DNA from: Nocardia xishanensis NBRC 101358
GTDB lineage: Bacteria > Actinomycetota > Actinomycetes > Mycobacteriales > Mycobacteriaceae
Length of the DNA stretch: 64,000 nucleotides
Direction of reading: 5' to 3'
Assembly (NCBI RefSeq): GCF_001613365.1
Contig: NZ_BDCF01000033.1
Location: 19,923-83,922, forward strand
Part shown: one piece after another, positions 8,676 to 17,217 of the stretch
How positions within the stretch are numbered: position 1 is the stretch's first letter
Layout: every line of letters begins with the position of its first letter
Program-made: the position numbers and the translations under genes
The notes under the pieces: model-generated
What the model was told of the DNA's origin: nothing
Seen by the model: only the letters and a program-made list of their open reading frames with translations
Databases searched by the model: none

Positions 8676-9485
8676 ATGTCGTTGCGCGCTGTACCCGAGT
8701 CGATGGATCCGGCGGTGGTCGGTTCCGTCGACGCCGAGCTGGACCGGATCGAGCGCGAGCATCGGGTGAGCGTGCGGCTGGCCATCGAAAGCGGCAGCCG
8801 TGCATGGGGTTTCCCGTCGCCGGACTCCGACTACGACTGCCGCTTCGTGTACGTGGCGGAGCTGGACACCTACCTGTCGCCGTGGCGCACGCGCGATGTG
8901 ATCGAGACGCCGCTGATCGGCTTGCTCGATGTGAACGGCTGGGATCTCGGCAAGGCGCTACGCCTGCTCGTCAACGGCAACGCGGTGCTGATCGAATGGC
9001 TGATGTCGCCGATCGTGTACCGCGGCGACGAGCGATTCCGCGCCGAGCTGCGCGAGCTGGCAGAGCAGGTCGCCGCTCGCGACAAGGTGGCGCGGCACTA
9101 CCTGCATCTGGGCACGCGACAGTGGGACCTGTTCGACCGCAACCGATCCCTGAAGAAGGTCTTCTACTCACTGCGCCCGGCGATGGCGCTGCGGTGGCTG
9201 CGCGAGCATCCCGAGGCGGCGGTGGCCCCGATGCATCTGCCGACGATGCTGGCGCAGTGCGAGCTGCCCGCCGATTTGGTCGCGGCCGTGTCCGACCTCA
9301 CCGAACTCAAGTCGCGGACAAGGGAAATGGGCAGCGGAGCCGTGCCTGCGCCGATAGCCGCCTTCATCGCGAGTGAATTCGACTGCGCCGCCGACGCTTT
9401 CCCACGCACCACACCCGAGGATCCGAAGCGCGTCCGGGCGCTGACCGCGGAGTTCTTCCGCGCGCAAGCACTGTCGGTCCGGTAG
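8676..9485 (+). CDS. predicted nucleotidyltransferase (COG3541/YcgL-type)
   Basis: A 269-residue protein with a DNA polymerase beta-type nucleotidyltransferase core: GSRAWGFPSPDSDYDCRFVY at residues 40-59 gives the GS motif and the metal-binding DxD (D52, D54). The C-terminal two thirds is helical, with a conserved-looking YLHLGTRQW and KKVFYSLRPAMALRW, as in COG3541 proteins. The transferred nucleotide and target are unknown. The upstream-extended frame from 8499 has a different composition; ATG at 8676 places the motif where the family has it. No operon partner. Confidence 0.78.
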   Translation: MSLRAVPESMDPAVVGSVDAELDRIEREHRVSVRLAIESGSRAWGFPSPDSDYDCRFVYVAELDTYLSPWRTRDVIETPLIGLLDVNGWDLGKALRLLVNGNAVLIEWLMSPIVYRGDERFRAELRELAEQVAARDKVARHYLHLGTRQWDLFDRNRSLKKVFYSLRPAMALRWLREHPEAAVAPMHLPTMLAQCELPADLVAAVSDLTELKSRTREMGSGAVPAPIAAFIASEFDCAADAFPRTTPEDPKRVRALTAEFFRAQALSVR

Positions 9486-9535
9486 ACACGACCGGACGAA
9501 GTTCGTCGATGAGCCGCGTAGGAAGGCGGGCACTT

Positions 9536-9742
9536 TCAGCCGATGACGCGCACGCCGATCGCTTCCGGACCGGACTTGCTCTGGCGCAGCTGGAACTCCA
9601 CCCGCTGCCCGGCCACCAAGGACCGGAACCCCGAACCCTCCAGGTCCAGGTAATCCACGAACACGTCCTTGCCACCATCGTCTTGGGCGATGAAACCGAA
9701 ACCCTTTTCGGTGTCGAACCACATCACTGTGCCCTGGGCCAT
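9536..9742 (-). CDS. cold-shock domain protein
   Basis: A 68-residue single-stranded nucleic-acid-binding cold-shock protein. RNP-1 is KGFGFI; RNP-2 is VFVDY instead of the usual VFVHY, so one aromatic/basic stacking position is changed. The start MAQGTVMWF is chosen over an in-frame upstream extension because the family begins there and GGAGAAGG lies upstream. Its tandem paralogue starts 361 bp upstream on the same strand with a terminator between, so the two are separately transcribed. Confidence 0.92.
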   Translation of the reverse strand: MAQGTVMWFDTEKGFGFIAQDDGGKDVFVDYLDLEGSGFRSLVAGQRVEFQLRQSKSGPEAIGVRVIG

Positions 9743-9850
9743 ACGCCGTACCTTCTCCGAACGCGCAGAACCGGGGAAGGGTACACCGGCCGAGGCCGAT
9801 CGGTCCATCAGCAGGCGGTCGCGGGGTCCTCACCTGGCCCGAAACGACGA

Positions 9851-9881
9851 GAGGCCCCGCACCGAACCGGTGCGGAGCCTC
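9851..9881 (-). terminator. terminator hairpin between cold-shock genes
   Basis: A 13-bp stem (GAGGCCCCGCACC against GGTGCGGAGCCTC, one mismatch) with a 5-nt loop, just after the stop of the upstream cold-shock gene. The minus-strand transcript continues TCGTCGTTTCG. Confidence 0.7.
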
Positions 9882-9896
9882 GAAGTGCGTGTCGAA

Positions 9897-10103
9897 TCAG
9901 GCGACGACGCGGACGTCCTGGGCCTGCGGACCCTTCTGTCCCTGGCCGATCTCGAACTCCACGCGCTGCCCCTCATCGAGGGACCGGAAACCCGAGCCGC
10001 TCACAGCCGAGTAGTGCACGAAGACGTCGGGACCGCCGCCGTCCTGTGCAATGAAGCCGAAGCCCTTCTCGCTGTTGAACCACTTAACAATGCCTTGAGC
10101 CAT
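9897..10103 (-). CDS. cspA: cold-shock protein, CspA type
   Basis: A 68-residue canonical cold-shock protein beginning MAQGIVKWFNSEKGFGFIAQ with intact RNP-1 (KGFGFI) and RNP-2 (VFVHY). It acts as an RNA chaperone and single-strand binding protein in the cytoplasm. The ATG at 10101-10103 is the family start; the frame continues upstream but without similarity. It is closely similar in length and order of motifs to the 9536-9742 gene, an old tandem duplication. It is followed by its own hairpin terminator. Confidence 0.94.
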   Translation of the reverse strand: MAQGIVKWFNSEKGFGFIAQDGGGPDVFVHYSAVSGSGFRSLDEGQRVEFEIGQGQKGPQAQDVRVVA

Positions 10104-10313
10104 TTCATACTTTCTGTTGACGAGCCAGGGACTTGCATAGACACCCCGGTCTCGTAGATCCACAATGCCATCATCCGACGAATTTCTCCACATTCGGCAC
10201 CGCCTACTGTGAGCTATTCAACGAATCCCGCGGTCGGCGTCTCACAAACCTCCCATCGACCGCCCAGCGAACCGGTCGGCGTCTCGACGGGTGCGGGCGA
10301 TCGCCCGCAGTTG

Positions 10314-12158
10314 TCACCGCCCGCGCGCATAGCGTAGCTGAACGGGCTTGTTCGTCTCGTAACCGCCGCGACCGGAAAGGTATTGCGGTACACCGACTTC
10401 CCACCACGCACCCGCGTCGGTCCAGTCGCCCGCCCGCGTGCGCACCACGACGACCGCGGGACGGGACGTCGTGACCGCGGCCGCCCTGGCTTCCGCGTAG
10501 GCGGTTCGAAACTGGTCGGTACTGCTCACAGCGAATATCGAGCAACCGAGCGCCGCCGCGTGCGCCGCGAAATCGACCCGCGGCGGGTCGACAAGGGTGG
10601 TCCGGCAGTCCGGGTACTGATTGTTGAACGCCGCGCCGCCCTGCCCTTCCTGGAGGCGCGCGATCACCGCGTAGCCGTCGTTGTCGCACACCACGGCGAC
10701 GAACGGATGCCCGGCGAAGGCCGCCGAGAACAGCTCCGAATTCAACATCAGATAGGAGCCGTCGCCGAGCAGTGTGGTGACCAGACCTGGCCGGTGCGCC
10801 ATGGCGGCGCCCCACGCGCCGGCGAGCTCGTAACCCATACAGGAGAATCCATACTCGACATCCATGCTCGGCGCTCCTCCCGCGGCGCGCCAGCCGCCGA
10901 TCAACTCGCCGGGCAGCCCGCCGGAAGCGGTCATGACGTAGTCCTCCGGCGTCGAGAGTTCGTTGACGATGCCGACCACCTGCGCGTAGCTGGGCGTCCC
11001 CGGCGTCGGCGCGCGCAGCTTGTCGATTCCCGCGTCCCAGGTCTCGCGCAGCACCGCCGCGCGCCCCGACCAGTCCGCGGGAGCGGTCCACCCCGACAGC
11101 TGCTCGTCCAGCTCGGTCAAGCTGGCCGCCGCATCGCCGACGATCGACAGCGCCCCGTGCTTCACCGCGTCGAAGCGGGCCACGTTGACGGTGACCAGGC
11201 GGACGTCGGGCGCGAAGACCGTCCACGAGGCGGTGGTGAAATCCTGCAGCCGGGTACCCACGGCGAGCACCAGATCCGCATCGGCGGCGAGGGCGTTGGC
11301 CGACGCCGAGCCGGTGATGCCGAGCGGTCCCGCGTGTAGCGGGTGATCGTGCGGCACCAGGGTCCGTCCCGCGGTGGTCTCGGTGATCGGAATCCCGTGC
11401 CGCTCGGCGAATTCCACCGCCTGCGGGCCCGCCCCGGAGTAGCGCACACCACCGCCGACGATCAGCAGCGGCCGCCGCGCGGTGCTCAGGACGGCGGCGG
11501 CCTCGCGCAGTGCGCGCAGGTCGGGACGCGGCCGCGGCACGTGATGCAGTACCGGAGCGAACAGCGCGTCCGGGAAGTCGAAGGTCTCGGCCTGCACGTC
11601 CTGGGGCAGCGCCAGGGTGACAGGTCCGGCGTCGGCTGGATCGGTCAGCACCCGCGCCACCTGCGGCAACGTCGCCATCAGCTGTTCGGGCCTGGTGATC
11701 CGGTCGAAGTATCGGCTCACCGCGCGGAAGGCGTCGTTCACGGTCGCCGTCGCGTCCCCGAAGTGCTCCACCTGTTGCAGCACCGGGTCGGGAGCGCGTC
11801 CGGTGAAGGTGTCGCCGGGGAGCAGCAGCAGCGGCAGCCGATTCGCGTGGGCGACCCCGGCCGCGGTGACCATGTTCAGCGCGCCGGGACCTATGGAGGA
11901 CGTGGCGACGCCGACCTGACGCCGTTGGGTGGCCTTGGCATACCCGACCGCGGCCAGTGCCATCCCCTGCTCGGTGTGTCCCCGCCAGACGGGCAGTTCG
12001 TCGCGGCGCTCGTGCAGCGCGGTGCCGAGGCCGAGCACGTTGCCGTGTCCGAAGATCGCGAAGGCGGCCGGGAAGAGCGGCACCTCCGCGCCGTCCAGCG
12101 TCTCCGAGCGCTGTGCGACGAGCCAGGCCACCAGGGCCTGGGCGGTGGTCAGCTCCAT
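10314..12158 (-). CDS. iolD: 3D-(3,5/4)-trihydroxycyclohexane-1,2-dione hydrolase (ThDP enzyme)
   Basis: Opens the ring of the diketone in myo-inositol breakdown, giving 5-deoxy-glucuronate. The 614-residue product has the three-domain thiamine-diphosphate fold: catalytic Glu region GHTEQGMALAAVGYAKATQR, the ThDP motif GDGSYLMLNSELFSAAFAGH to CDNDGYAVIARLQEG, and the central domain. Start ATG at 12156-12158, which overlaps the iolB stop by 10 bp and so is translationally coupled. A longer frame running through iolB is a shadow. Last gene of the minus-strand iol operon. Confidence 0.92.
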   Translation of the reverse strand: MELTTAQALVAWLVAQRSETLDGAEVPLFPAAFAIFGHGNVLGLGTALHERRDELPVWRGHTEQGMALAAVGYAKATQRRQVGVATSSIGPGALNMVTAAGVAHANRLPLLLLPGDTFTGRAPDPVLQQVEHFGDATATVNDAFRAVSRYFDRITRPEQLMATLPQVARVLTDPADAGPVTLALPQDVQAETFDFPDALFAPVLHHVPRPRPDLRALREAAAVLSTARRPLLIVGGGVRYSGAGPQAVEFAERHGIPITETTAGRTLVPHDHPLHAGPLGITGSASANALAADADLVLAVGTRLQDFTTASWTVFAPDVRLVTVNVARFDAVKHGALSIVGDAAASLTELDEQLSGWTAPADWSGRAAVLRETWDAGIDKLRAPTPGTPSYAQVVGIVNELSTPEDYVMTASGGLPGELIGGWRAAGGAPSMDVEYGFSCMGYELAGAWGAAMAHRPGLVTTLLGDGSYLMLNSELFSAAFAGHPFVAVVCDNDGYAVIARLQEGQGGAAFNNQYPDCRTTLVDPPRVDFAAHAAALGCSIFAVSSTDQFRTAYAEARAAAVTTSRPAVVVVRTRAGDWTDAGAWWEVGVPQYLSGRGGYETNKPVQLRYARGR

Positions 12159-13042
12159 GACGACCGTCCTTCCTGGCCGGTGACCGGGCAGCGCGGGTCG
12201 GTCGGCTCCCCCGCCCAGCCGTCCCGGACCCAGGCGTGCGCCGGATCGTCGCAGAAGGCCATCGACCGTTCGGGCGCCGGACCGGCCAGCACATTGAGGT
12301 AGTACATGGGATAGCCGGGCGCGGCGACACAGGGCCCGTGGTAGCCGCGGGGTATCAGGAAGACGTCGCCGTCGCGCACCGCCGCATTCTCGTCCACCGC
12401 GCCGTCGGCGGTGTAGGTGCGGTGCAGTCCGAAGCCTTCGCGGGATGGCGTGAAGCCGTCGCGGCCCGCGATGCGGAAGTAGTAGATCTCCTCGTTGACC
12501 ACCTCGCACTCGCTCGCCGCGTCGTGCTTGTGCGGCGGATACGACGACCAATTGCCGTCGGGCGTGATCACTTCGCAGGCGTTGAGCTTGTCCGCGTGCT
12601 CCCATACACCCGGCACGCCGAAGTTGGTGACCTGCCTCGTGGCCCGGCCGGCACCCCTGATTTCGATCGGAACATCCTCGGCCGGACCGTATCTCGGCAC
12701 GAGCCGCCGCGTGCACTTGGCCATCGGCATGGCGAGCAGCGCGCCGTCGGCGCTGGAGATCTCCGCTTCGGCGTCGCGCGGCACGTACGCGAAGTCCGTC
12801 ACACGGTCGAAAACGGAAGCGCGACCTGCCAATTCGAGGACGATTCCGTCGGCGCGGACCACGCACGAGCCGGAGAGCGGCAGGACGAATGCCTCGTACT
12901 CGCCGGTGGCCAGCGTTCTTGTCTCGCCCGGCGCGACCGCTATCACGCGCAGGCCGGTGTAGCGCCACCCGGCGTCCTCGGCGGTCAACCGGATCGGATC
13001 TCGGCCGTCGGCCAGTGTCCCGGCCGGACGATGCAATGTCAT
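12149..13042 (-). CDS. iolB: 5-deoxy-glucuronate isomerase
   Basis: Converts 5-deoxy-glucuronate to 2-deoxy-5-keto-gluconate in inositol catabolism. 297 residues with a double cupin fold; the central metal-binding segment SYPPHKHDAASECEVVNEEI supplies His, His and Glu ligands, and FLIPRGYHGPCVAAPGYPMY is the C-terminal cupin signature of the KduI/IolB family. It starts 13 bp downstream of the aldolase-like gene's stop (13056) and overlaps iolD, within one operon. Confidence 0.93.
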   Translation of the reverse strand: MTLHRPAGTLADGRDPIRLTAEDAGWRYTGLRVIAVAPGETRTLATGEYEAFVLPLSGSCVVRADGIVLELAGRASVFDRVTDFAYVPRDAEAEISSADGALLAMPMAKCTRRLVPRYGPAEDVPIEIRGAGRATRQVTNFGVPGVWEHADKLNACEVITPDGNWSSYPPHKHDAASECEVVNEEIYYFRIAGRDGFTPSREGFGLHRTYTADGAVDENAAVRDGDVFLIPRGYHGPCVAAPGYPMYYLNVLAGPAPERSMAFCDDPAHAWVRDGWAGEPTDPRCPVTGQEGRSSWS

Positions 13043-13055
13043 CGGGACTCCTTCG

Positions 13056-13964
13056 TCATCGGGACGCCTTCAGCATGCGGGCCGCGGCGTCGACGGCGGC
13101 GGCGACATCGCCGTCCGGCGGATACAGCAGGGTGCGCCCGACCACCAGACCGCGCACCACGTCGTGGTGCAGGGCGTCGCCCCAGGTCGCCAGGTCGGCC
13201 GCGGGATCTTCGGAGGGCGCGCCGCCGAGCACCACCACCGGCAGCGTCGTGGCGTCCAGCACCGAACTGTCCTCGGGCGCTGGAATTTTCAGCCAGGTAT
13301 AGGCGGAGGTGACGCCGAGACCCGAGGCGACCGTGATCGCCCGCGCCAGCGAGGGCGCGTCCTTGCTCATCACCAGCGCGCCGGAGTCGTCGCGGTGATA
13401 CGGCAGCGGTTCCACCATCGCCATCAGGCCGTGCGCCGCCAGTTCGGAGACCGCCTGCGCGCAGGCGTGCAACGTGGGCACCGTACCGGGATCCGAATCG
13501 ACCAGGCGCAGCAGCATTTTTCCGCCGTCGAGGCGGCAGCGGACGAGGGCGTCGGCGTCGTAACCGGTGAACCGGTCGTCGATCTCCCACTCCGCGCCCG
13601 CCAGGCCGCCGCGGTTCATCGAGCCGATCACCACCTTGTCGTCGAGCGCGTCGAGCAGCAGCAGTTCCTCGACCACGTCGGGCGAGCCGAGCACGCCGTC
13701 CACCGCGGGGTTGGCCAACGCGATCAGCAGCCGCTCCAAGAGCGCGCGCCGGTCCGCCATCGCGGTGCGGTCCGAGCCGACGCCCAGCGCGCCGCGGGCG
13801 GGATGGTCGGCGGCCACCAGGAACAGCGTCTCGCGGTCCGACAACACGCTCGCGCGCCGAACCCGCTTGGCGTAGGCCCGCTCCACGGCCGCCGGGTCCT
13901 TGGCTCGCATTCGCAGCAGCTCGGCCCAGCGGTCGTCGGTCAGGTACGGGACGGTTATCGGCAC
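13056..13964 (-). CDS. Cgl0159-like (beta/alpha)8 aldolase-type protein of the iol operon
   Basis: A 302-residue TIM-barrel protein like the one next to iolC in Corynebacterium glutamicum. From context it may perform the aldolase step on 2-deoxy-5-keto-gluconate-6-phosphate (IolJ role), but this is inference. Barrel-type segments: LFLVAADHPARGAL, DDKVVIGSMNRGGL, GLMAMVEPLPY, TVASGLGVTSAYTWLKI with a candidate Schiff-base Lys, and LPVVVLGGAPSEDP. Start is GTG at 13964, overlapping the iolC stop by 10 bp. A 722-codon frame extending through iolC is a shadow. Confidence 0.78.
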   Translation of the reverse strand: MPITVPYLTDDRWAELLRMRAKDPAAVERAYAKRVRRASVLSDRETLFLVAADHPARGALGVGSDRTAMADRRALLERLLIALANPAVDGVLGSPDVVEELLLLDALDDKVVIGSMNRGGLAGAEWEIDDRFTGYDADALVRCRLDGGKMLLRLVDSDPGTVPTLHACAQAVSELAAHGLMAMVEPLPYHRDDSGALVMSKDAPSLARAITVASGLGVTSAYTWLKIPAPEDSSVLDATTLPVVVLGGAPSEDPAADLATWGDALHHDVVRGLVVGRTLLYPPDGDVAAAVDAAARMLKASR

Positions 13965-14911
13965 AGCAGCTCCTCGATCTGCGCCGCCGTCGGCATGGCG
14001 TCCGCGCAGGCCAGCCGGGACGCGACCAGCGCACCCGCCGCGTTGGCGTAGGCGGCGATCCGGTGCGGGTCCCAGCCCGCGAGCAGCCCGTGAACCAGCG
14101 CGCCGCCGAAAGCGTCGCCCGCGCCGAGCCCGCACACCACCGTCACCGGGCACGGCGGCACGGTCCAGCGCCCGTCGGCGGTGGCCACGAACACGCCCTC
14201 GGCCCCGCGCTTGATCACCGCCAGCCGGACACCGCGCGCCAGCAGCCGATCGGCCGCTTCGTCCGGATCGGTGGAGCCGACCGCCACGCCGACCTCGGTG
14301 CGGTTGCCGACGACGACGTTCACGTGGTCGATCAACCCGCCGATCTCGGTGCGCGCGGTCGCCTCGTCGGGCCAGAACATCGGCCGGTAGTCCAGGTCGA
14401 GCACCGTGTGCCCCCGCCGGGCGCGCCGCTCCAGGATCGCGCGCTGGGTGCCGCGGGCGGGTTCGGCGCTCACGCCGGTGCCGGTGACCCACAGCAGCGG
14501 AACCGAATCGATGAGATCCCACGGCACGTCGTCGGGGGTCAGGGTGAGGTCGGGCGCGATCGGGGCGCGATAGAACAGCAGCGGCGGGTCGGCGGGCGGA
14601 TTCAGCTCGCAGAAGACCACGGGTGTCAGCAGATTCGGCGCGGTGCCGACGAAGTCCGCTGCCACGCCGAACTCGGTGAGCGCCGCGCGCACGTAGGCGC
14701 CGAAGCCATCCGGACCGACCTTGGTGAGGACCGCCGTGCGACGGCCGAGGCGCGCGGCGGCCACGGCGACGTTGGTCGCGGTGCCGCCCAACGACTTCGC
14801 GAAGGTGCGAACCTCGGCTAGCGGTACACCGCTCTGCTCCGGGTAGAGGTCGACGCCGACGCGGCCGATGGTCAGCGCCTCCGTCGTGCCCGCCCCGGCG
14901 GCCGCGGTCAC
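13955..14911 (-). CDS. iolC: 5-dehydro-2-deoxygluconokinase
   Basis: Phosphorylates 2-deoxy-5-keto-gluconate with ATP. 318-residue PfkB/ribokinase-family kinase: N-terminal sheet GRVGVDLYPEQ, SLGGTATNVAVAAARLGRR (substrate-side PfkB signature), and GLGAGDAFGGALVHGLL with the catalytic Asp and anion hole. Start GTG at 14909-14911 overlaps the stop of a 20-codon upstream ORF as GTGA, implying coupled translation. The family member in C. glutamicum is similarly placed. Confidence 0.9.
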   Translation of the reverse strand: MTAAAGAGTTEALTIGRVGVDLYPEQSGVPLAEVRTFAKSLGGTATNVAVAAARLGRRTAVLTKVGPDGFGAYVRAALTEFGVAADFVGTAPNLLTPVVFCELNPPADPPLLFYRAPIAPDLTLTPDDVPWDLIDSVPLLWVTGTGVSAEPARGTQRAILERRARRGHTVLDLDYRPMFWPDEATARTEIGGLIDHVNVVVGNRTEVGVAVGSTDPDEAADRLLARGVRLAVIKRGAEGVFVATADGRWTVPPCPVTVVCGLGAGDAFGGALVHGLLAGWDPHRIAAYANAAGALVASRLACADAMPTAAQIEELLCR

Positions 14912-14970
14912 GAACCGACCACCCGCGCCAATTCGTGTCGCAGCGCGTCCGATTCGGCTCCGCCCGCCAT
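14908..14970 (-). CDS. 20-codon ORF translationally coupled to iolC
   Basis: ATG at 14968-14970 follows an excellent ribosome site (TAGGAGGCGCAG then ATG) and reads MAGGAESDALRHELARVVGS, ending in TGA that overlaps the iolC GTG start as GTGA. iolC itself has no separate good ribosome site, so this short ORF probably loads ribosomes onto iolC. It may be a coupling peptide or the remnant of a former gene. Not recognised. Confidence 0.4.
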   Translation of the reverse strand: MAGGAESDALRHELARVVGS

Positions 14971-14979
14971 CTGCGCCTC

Positions 14980-15882
14980 CTACATCCGCGCCGACGTCGA
15001 GGCGACACCCAGATCGGCGAGATAGCGCAGACTGCGTTGCGCGTCACGGCTCGCCGACTCCACCGGATCGGTCGGCCGCAGCGCCGTGTCCTGTTCGATG
15101 ACGAACCAGCCGCGGTAACCGGCCGCGTGGACGGCGCGCACCAGCGCGGCGATGTCGACGCCGCCCGCGCCGAGCGGCGCATACAGTCCGCGGCGCACCG
15201 CCTCGCTGTATTCTGCTGCGCCACTTCGCACTTCGGCCGCGAGCTCGGCGCGGACGTCCTTGAGGTGGACGTGGCCGATGCGGTGCGGATACCGCCGGGC
15301 CAGGCCGACCGGGTCGGTTCCGCCGATGAGCAGGTGGCCGGTGTCGAGGCAGAGATCGAGATCGGAGTCGGCGAGGAATCGTTCGACTTCGTCCTCGGTC
15401 TGCACCTGCGTGCCGACGTGCGGATGCACCGCGGTTCGCAGGCCGTGCGCCGCGGCGATCTCGCGAATGGCCGCAGCTGTGTCCAACAGCGTCCGCCACC
15501 CGGACGCGTTCAGCCGGGGGCGGAGGTCGTAGCCGTCCAATCCGGTGGCGGCCGCCAGCACCAACACCTCGGCGCCGGTCGCGGCGAACAGTTCCGCCGC
15601 GTGCCGCGCCGCCGCGAGCGCGCGCTCGGGCGCACGGTGCAGCGGCAGCGCGAGGAATCCGCCGACAGCGCGGAGGCCGAAGCCGTCGAGCAGCGCGCGC
15701 AGCGCGGCCGGGTCGTCCGGAAGGTAGCCGGGCGGGCCGAGCTCGGTCGCGGTGATGCCGAGTCGCGCCATCTCGGCCAGCACGGTGGGTGCGTCGAGCA
15801 CATGGCCCCAGCCGGGGACTTCGCACACGCCCCAGGAGATCGGCGCGGCCGCGATACGCAGCGCGTAGAGAGGTTCGGTCAT
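14980..15882 (-). CDS. iolE: myo-inosose-2 dehydratase
   Basis: Dehydrates 2-keto-myo-inositol to the trihydroxycyclohexanedione. 300-residue xylose-isomerase-like TIM barrel: RIAAAPISWGVCEVPGWG at the start, LGITATELGPPGYLP, HPHVGTQVQTEDEVE, LCLDTGHLLIGG, RIGHVHLKDV and WFVIEQD, containing the metal-binding Glu, Asp, His and Glu of the family. The ATG at 15880-15882 is chosen over a long upstream extension that would run through the operator. First gene of the minus-strand iol operon, under the palindromic operators. Confidence 0.92.
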   Translation of the reverse strand: MTEPLYALRIAAAPISWGVCEVPGWGHVLDAPTVLAEMARLGITATELGPPGYLPDDPAALRALLDGFGLRAVGGFLALPLHRAPERALAAARHAAELFAATGAEVLVLAAATGLDGYDLRPRLNASGWRTLLDTAAAIREIAAAHGLRTAVHPHVGTQVQTEDEVERFLADSDLDLCLDTGHLLIGGTDPVGLARRYPHRIGHVHLKDVRAELAAEVRSGAAEYSEAVRRGLYAPLGAGGVDIAALVRAVHAAGYRGWFVIEQDTALRPTDPVESASRDAQRSLRYLADLGVASTSARM

Positions 15883-15921
15883 CGCACTCTCCGGCCTTCG
15901 AGGTGAACAGGTGCCCTCGCT

Positions 15922-15935
15922 TTGGAGCGCTCCAA
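15922..15935. promoter_or_regulatory. LacI-type operator, iolE-proximal
   Basis: Perfect 14-bp palindrome TTGGAGCGCTCCAA, 40 bp upstream of the iolE start codon. The central CG in an even palindrome is typical of LacI/GalR-family sites; identical to the one at 16073-16086. Confidence 0.8.
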
Positions 15936-16056
15936 CTATGTAACGCGGGCCACAGTGTGTCAAGGGTGCGACCCGGCCGCGTTTCCATATCCCGACCTCG
16001 TATTTCGTTGCACGACACGACAACTTCGCGCGGCGCGATGGCCGGTCGGGCGCAGG

Positions 16057-16070
16057 TTGGAGCGCTCTAT
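16057..16070. promoter_or_regulatory. LacI-type operator, imperfect copy
   Basis: TTGGAGCGCTCTAT differs from the perfect palindrome only in its last bases and lies one helical turn and a half (16 bp centre to centre) from the next site. Confidence 0.65.
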
Positions 16071-16072
16071 TG

Positions 16073-16086
16073 TTGGAGCGCTCCAA
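16073..16086. promoter_or_regulatory. LacI-type operator, regulator-proximal
   Basis: Perfect palindrome TTGGAGCGCTCCAA, about 85 bp upstream of the LacI-family gene. With the copy at 15922 it brackets about 150 bp, allowing DNA looping and joint control of iolE and the regulator. Confidence 0.8.
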
Positions 16087-16170
16087 CGCGTGTAACGTCC
16101 GATCCGGCACCCTGCACAGCGCGTTCGACGGCCGGGAGCCGCACCCCCCGAGACGGCGGACGGAGGCGAG

Positions 16171-17205
16171 ATGGCGCGACCGACGATGGAGGACGTCGCC
16201 GCCCGCGCCGGCGTCTCGCGAGCGCTGGTATCGCTCGTCATGCGTGATTCGCCCAAGGTCAGCGAGCACCGCCGCCGCGCGGTGCTCGAGGCCGCGCGCG
16301 ACCTCGGCTATCAGCCGCACATCATGGCCAGATCGCTGGCCAGCCGCACCTCCAATATCGTCGGCGTCCTCGTCTCCGATCTACGCAACGCCTTCTTCGC
16401 CGACGTCGTGGAGGGCATGGACGCCGTCGCGCAACGGTCGGGGCTCGAATTGATCCTCAACACCGGCCGGCGCAGCGCCACCCGCGAGCGCACCGCGCTG
16501 GAGAGCCTGCTGTCGTTCCGCCCCGGCGGGGTCATCCTGCTCTCCCCTGTCCTACCGGCAGCCGCGATTCGCCAAGCGGCACAACAGGTTCCGATCGTTC
16601 TGGTTTCCCGCGGCTCCACCATCGCGGGTGTCGACACCGTCAACGACGACGGCGAGATCGGCGGAGCGCTGGCCGTCGACCACCTGGTTTCCCTCGGCCA
16701 CAGCCGAATCGTGCACCTGGACGGCGGCGCCGCCTTCACCGCCGCCGCCCGCCGCCGCGGCTACCGAATCGCCATGGCGCGGCACGGCTTGGAGCCGATG
16801 ATCATCTCCAGCGAGCACACCGACTCGGCGGGCATGGAAGGCGTGCGCAAACTGCTGAAGATTTTCTCCCCCAGTGCTTTTCCCACCGCGCTGGTGTGCG
16901 GCAACGATTTCAACGCCGTGGGCGCGATGTCGGCGCTGGAGGAAGCCGGGCTGCGAGTACCGGACGACGTCTCGGTCGTCGGCTACGACAACACGTCGCT
17001 GGCCGCGCTGCGCCACATCTCGCTCACCACCATCGACCAGCCGCGCGTCCGGATGGGCGGCCTCGCCGTCGAGGCTCTGGCCGAACGTCTGCGCGGTGAC
17101 CGCACAGATCCCGTCCGCCGCAGGTTGGAGCCCCAGCTCGTCGTCCGTGGCACCACCTCCGCACCCGGATCGAAATACCCAGGCATGCAATCGAATTCTT
17201 ACTGA
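16171..17205 (+). CDS. LacI-family transcriptional regulator of inositol genes
   Basis: A 344-residue repressor: N-terminal LacI HTH (MEDVAARAGVSRALVSLVMR, hinge helix MARSLASRTSN), then a periplasmic-binding-protein-like ligand domain from residue 60 (IVGVLVSDLRNAFFADVVEG, VVGYDNTSLAALRHISLTTI). Its divergence from iolE, the co-directional iolG-like gene and the three palindromes upstream make it the likely local repressor, probably releasing on inositol or an intermediate. It is also likely autoregulated. Start ATG at 16171. Confidence 0.9.
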   Translation: MARPTMEDVAARAGVSRALVSLVMRDSPKVSEHRRRAVLEAARDLGYQPHIMARSLASRTSNIVGVLVSDLRNAFFADVVEGMDAVAQRSGLELILNTGRRSATRERTALESLLSFRPGGVILLSPVLPAAAIRQAAQQVPIVLVSRGSTIAGVDTVNDDGEIGGALAVDHLVSLGHSRIVHLDGGAAFTAAARRRGYRIAMARHGLEPMIISSEHTDSAGMEGVRKLLKIFSPSAFPTALVCGNDFNAVGAMSALEEAGLRVPDDVSVVGYDNTSLAALRHISLTTIDQPRVRMGGLAVEALAERLRGDRTDPVRRRLEPQLVVRGTTSAPGSKYPGMQSNSY

Positions 17206-17217
17206 CCAGGAGGATCG

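Noticed and set aside
10204..12330. Long minus-strand frame over iolD in a second phase
   Set aside because: Arg-rich and overlapping the IolD frame that carries the ThDP motifs.
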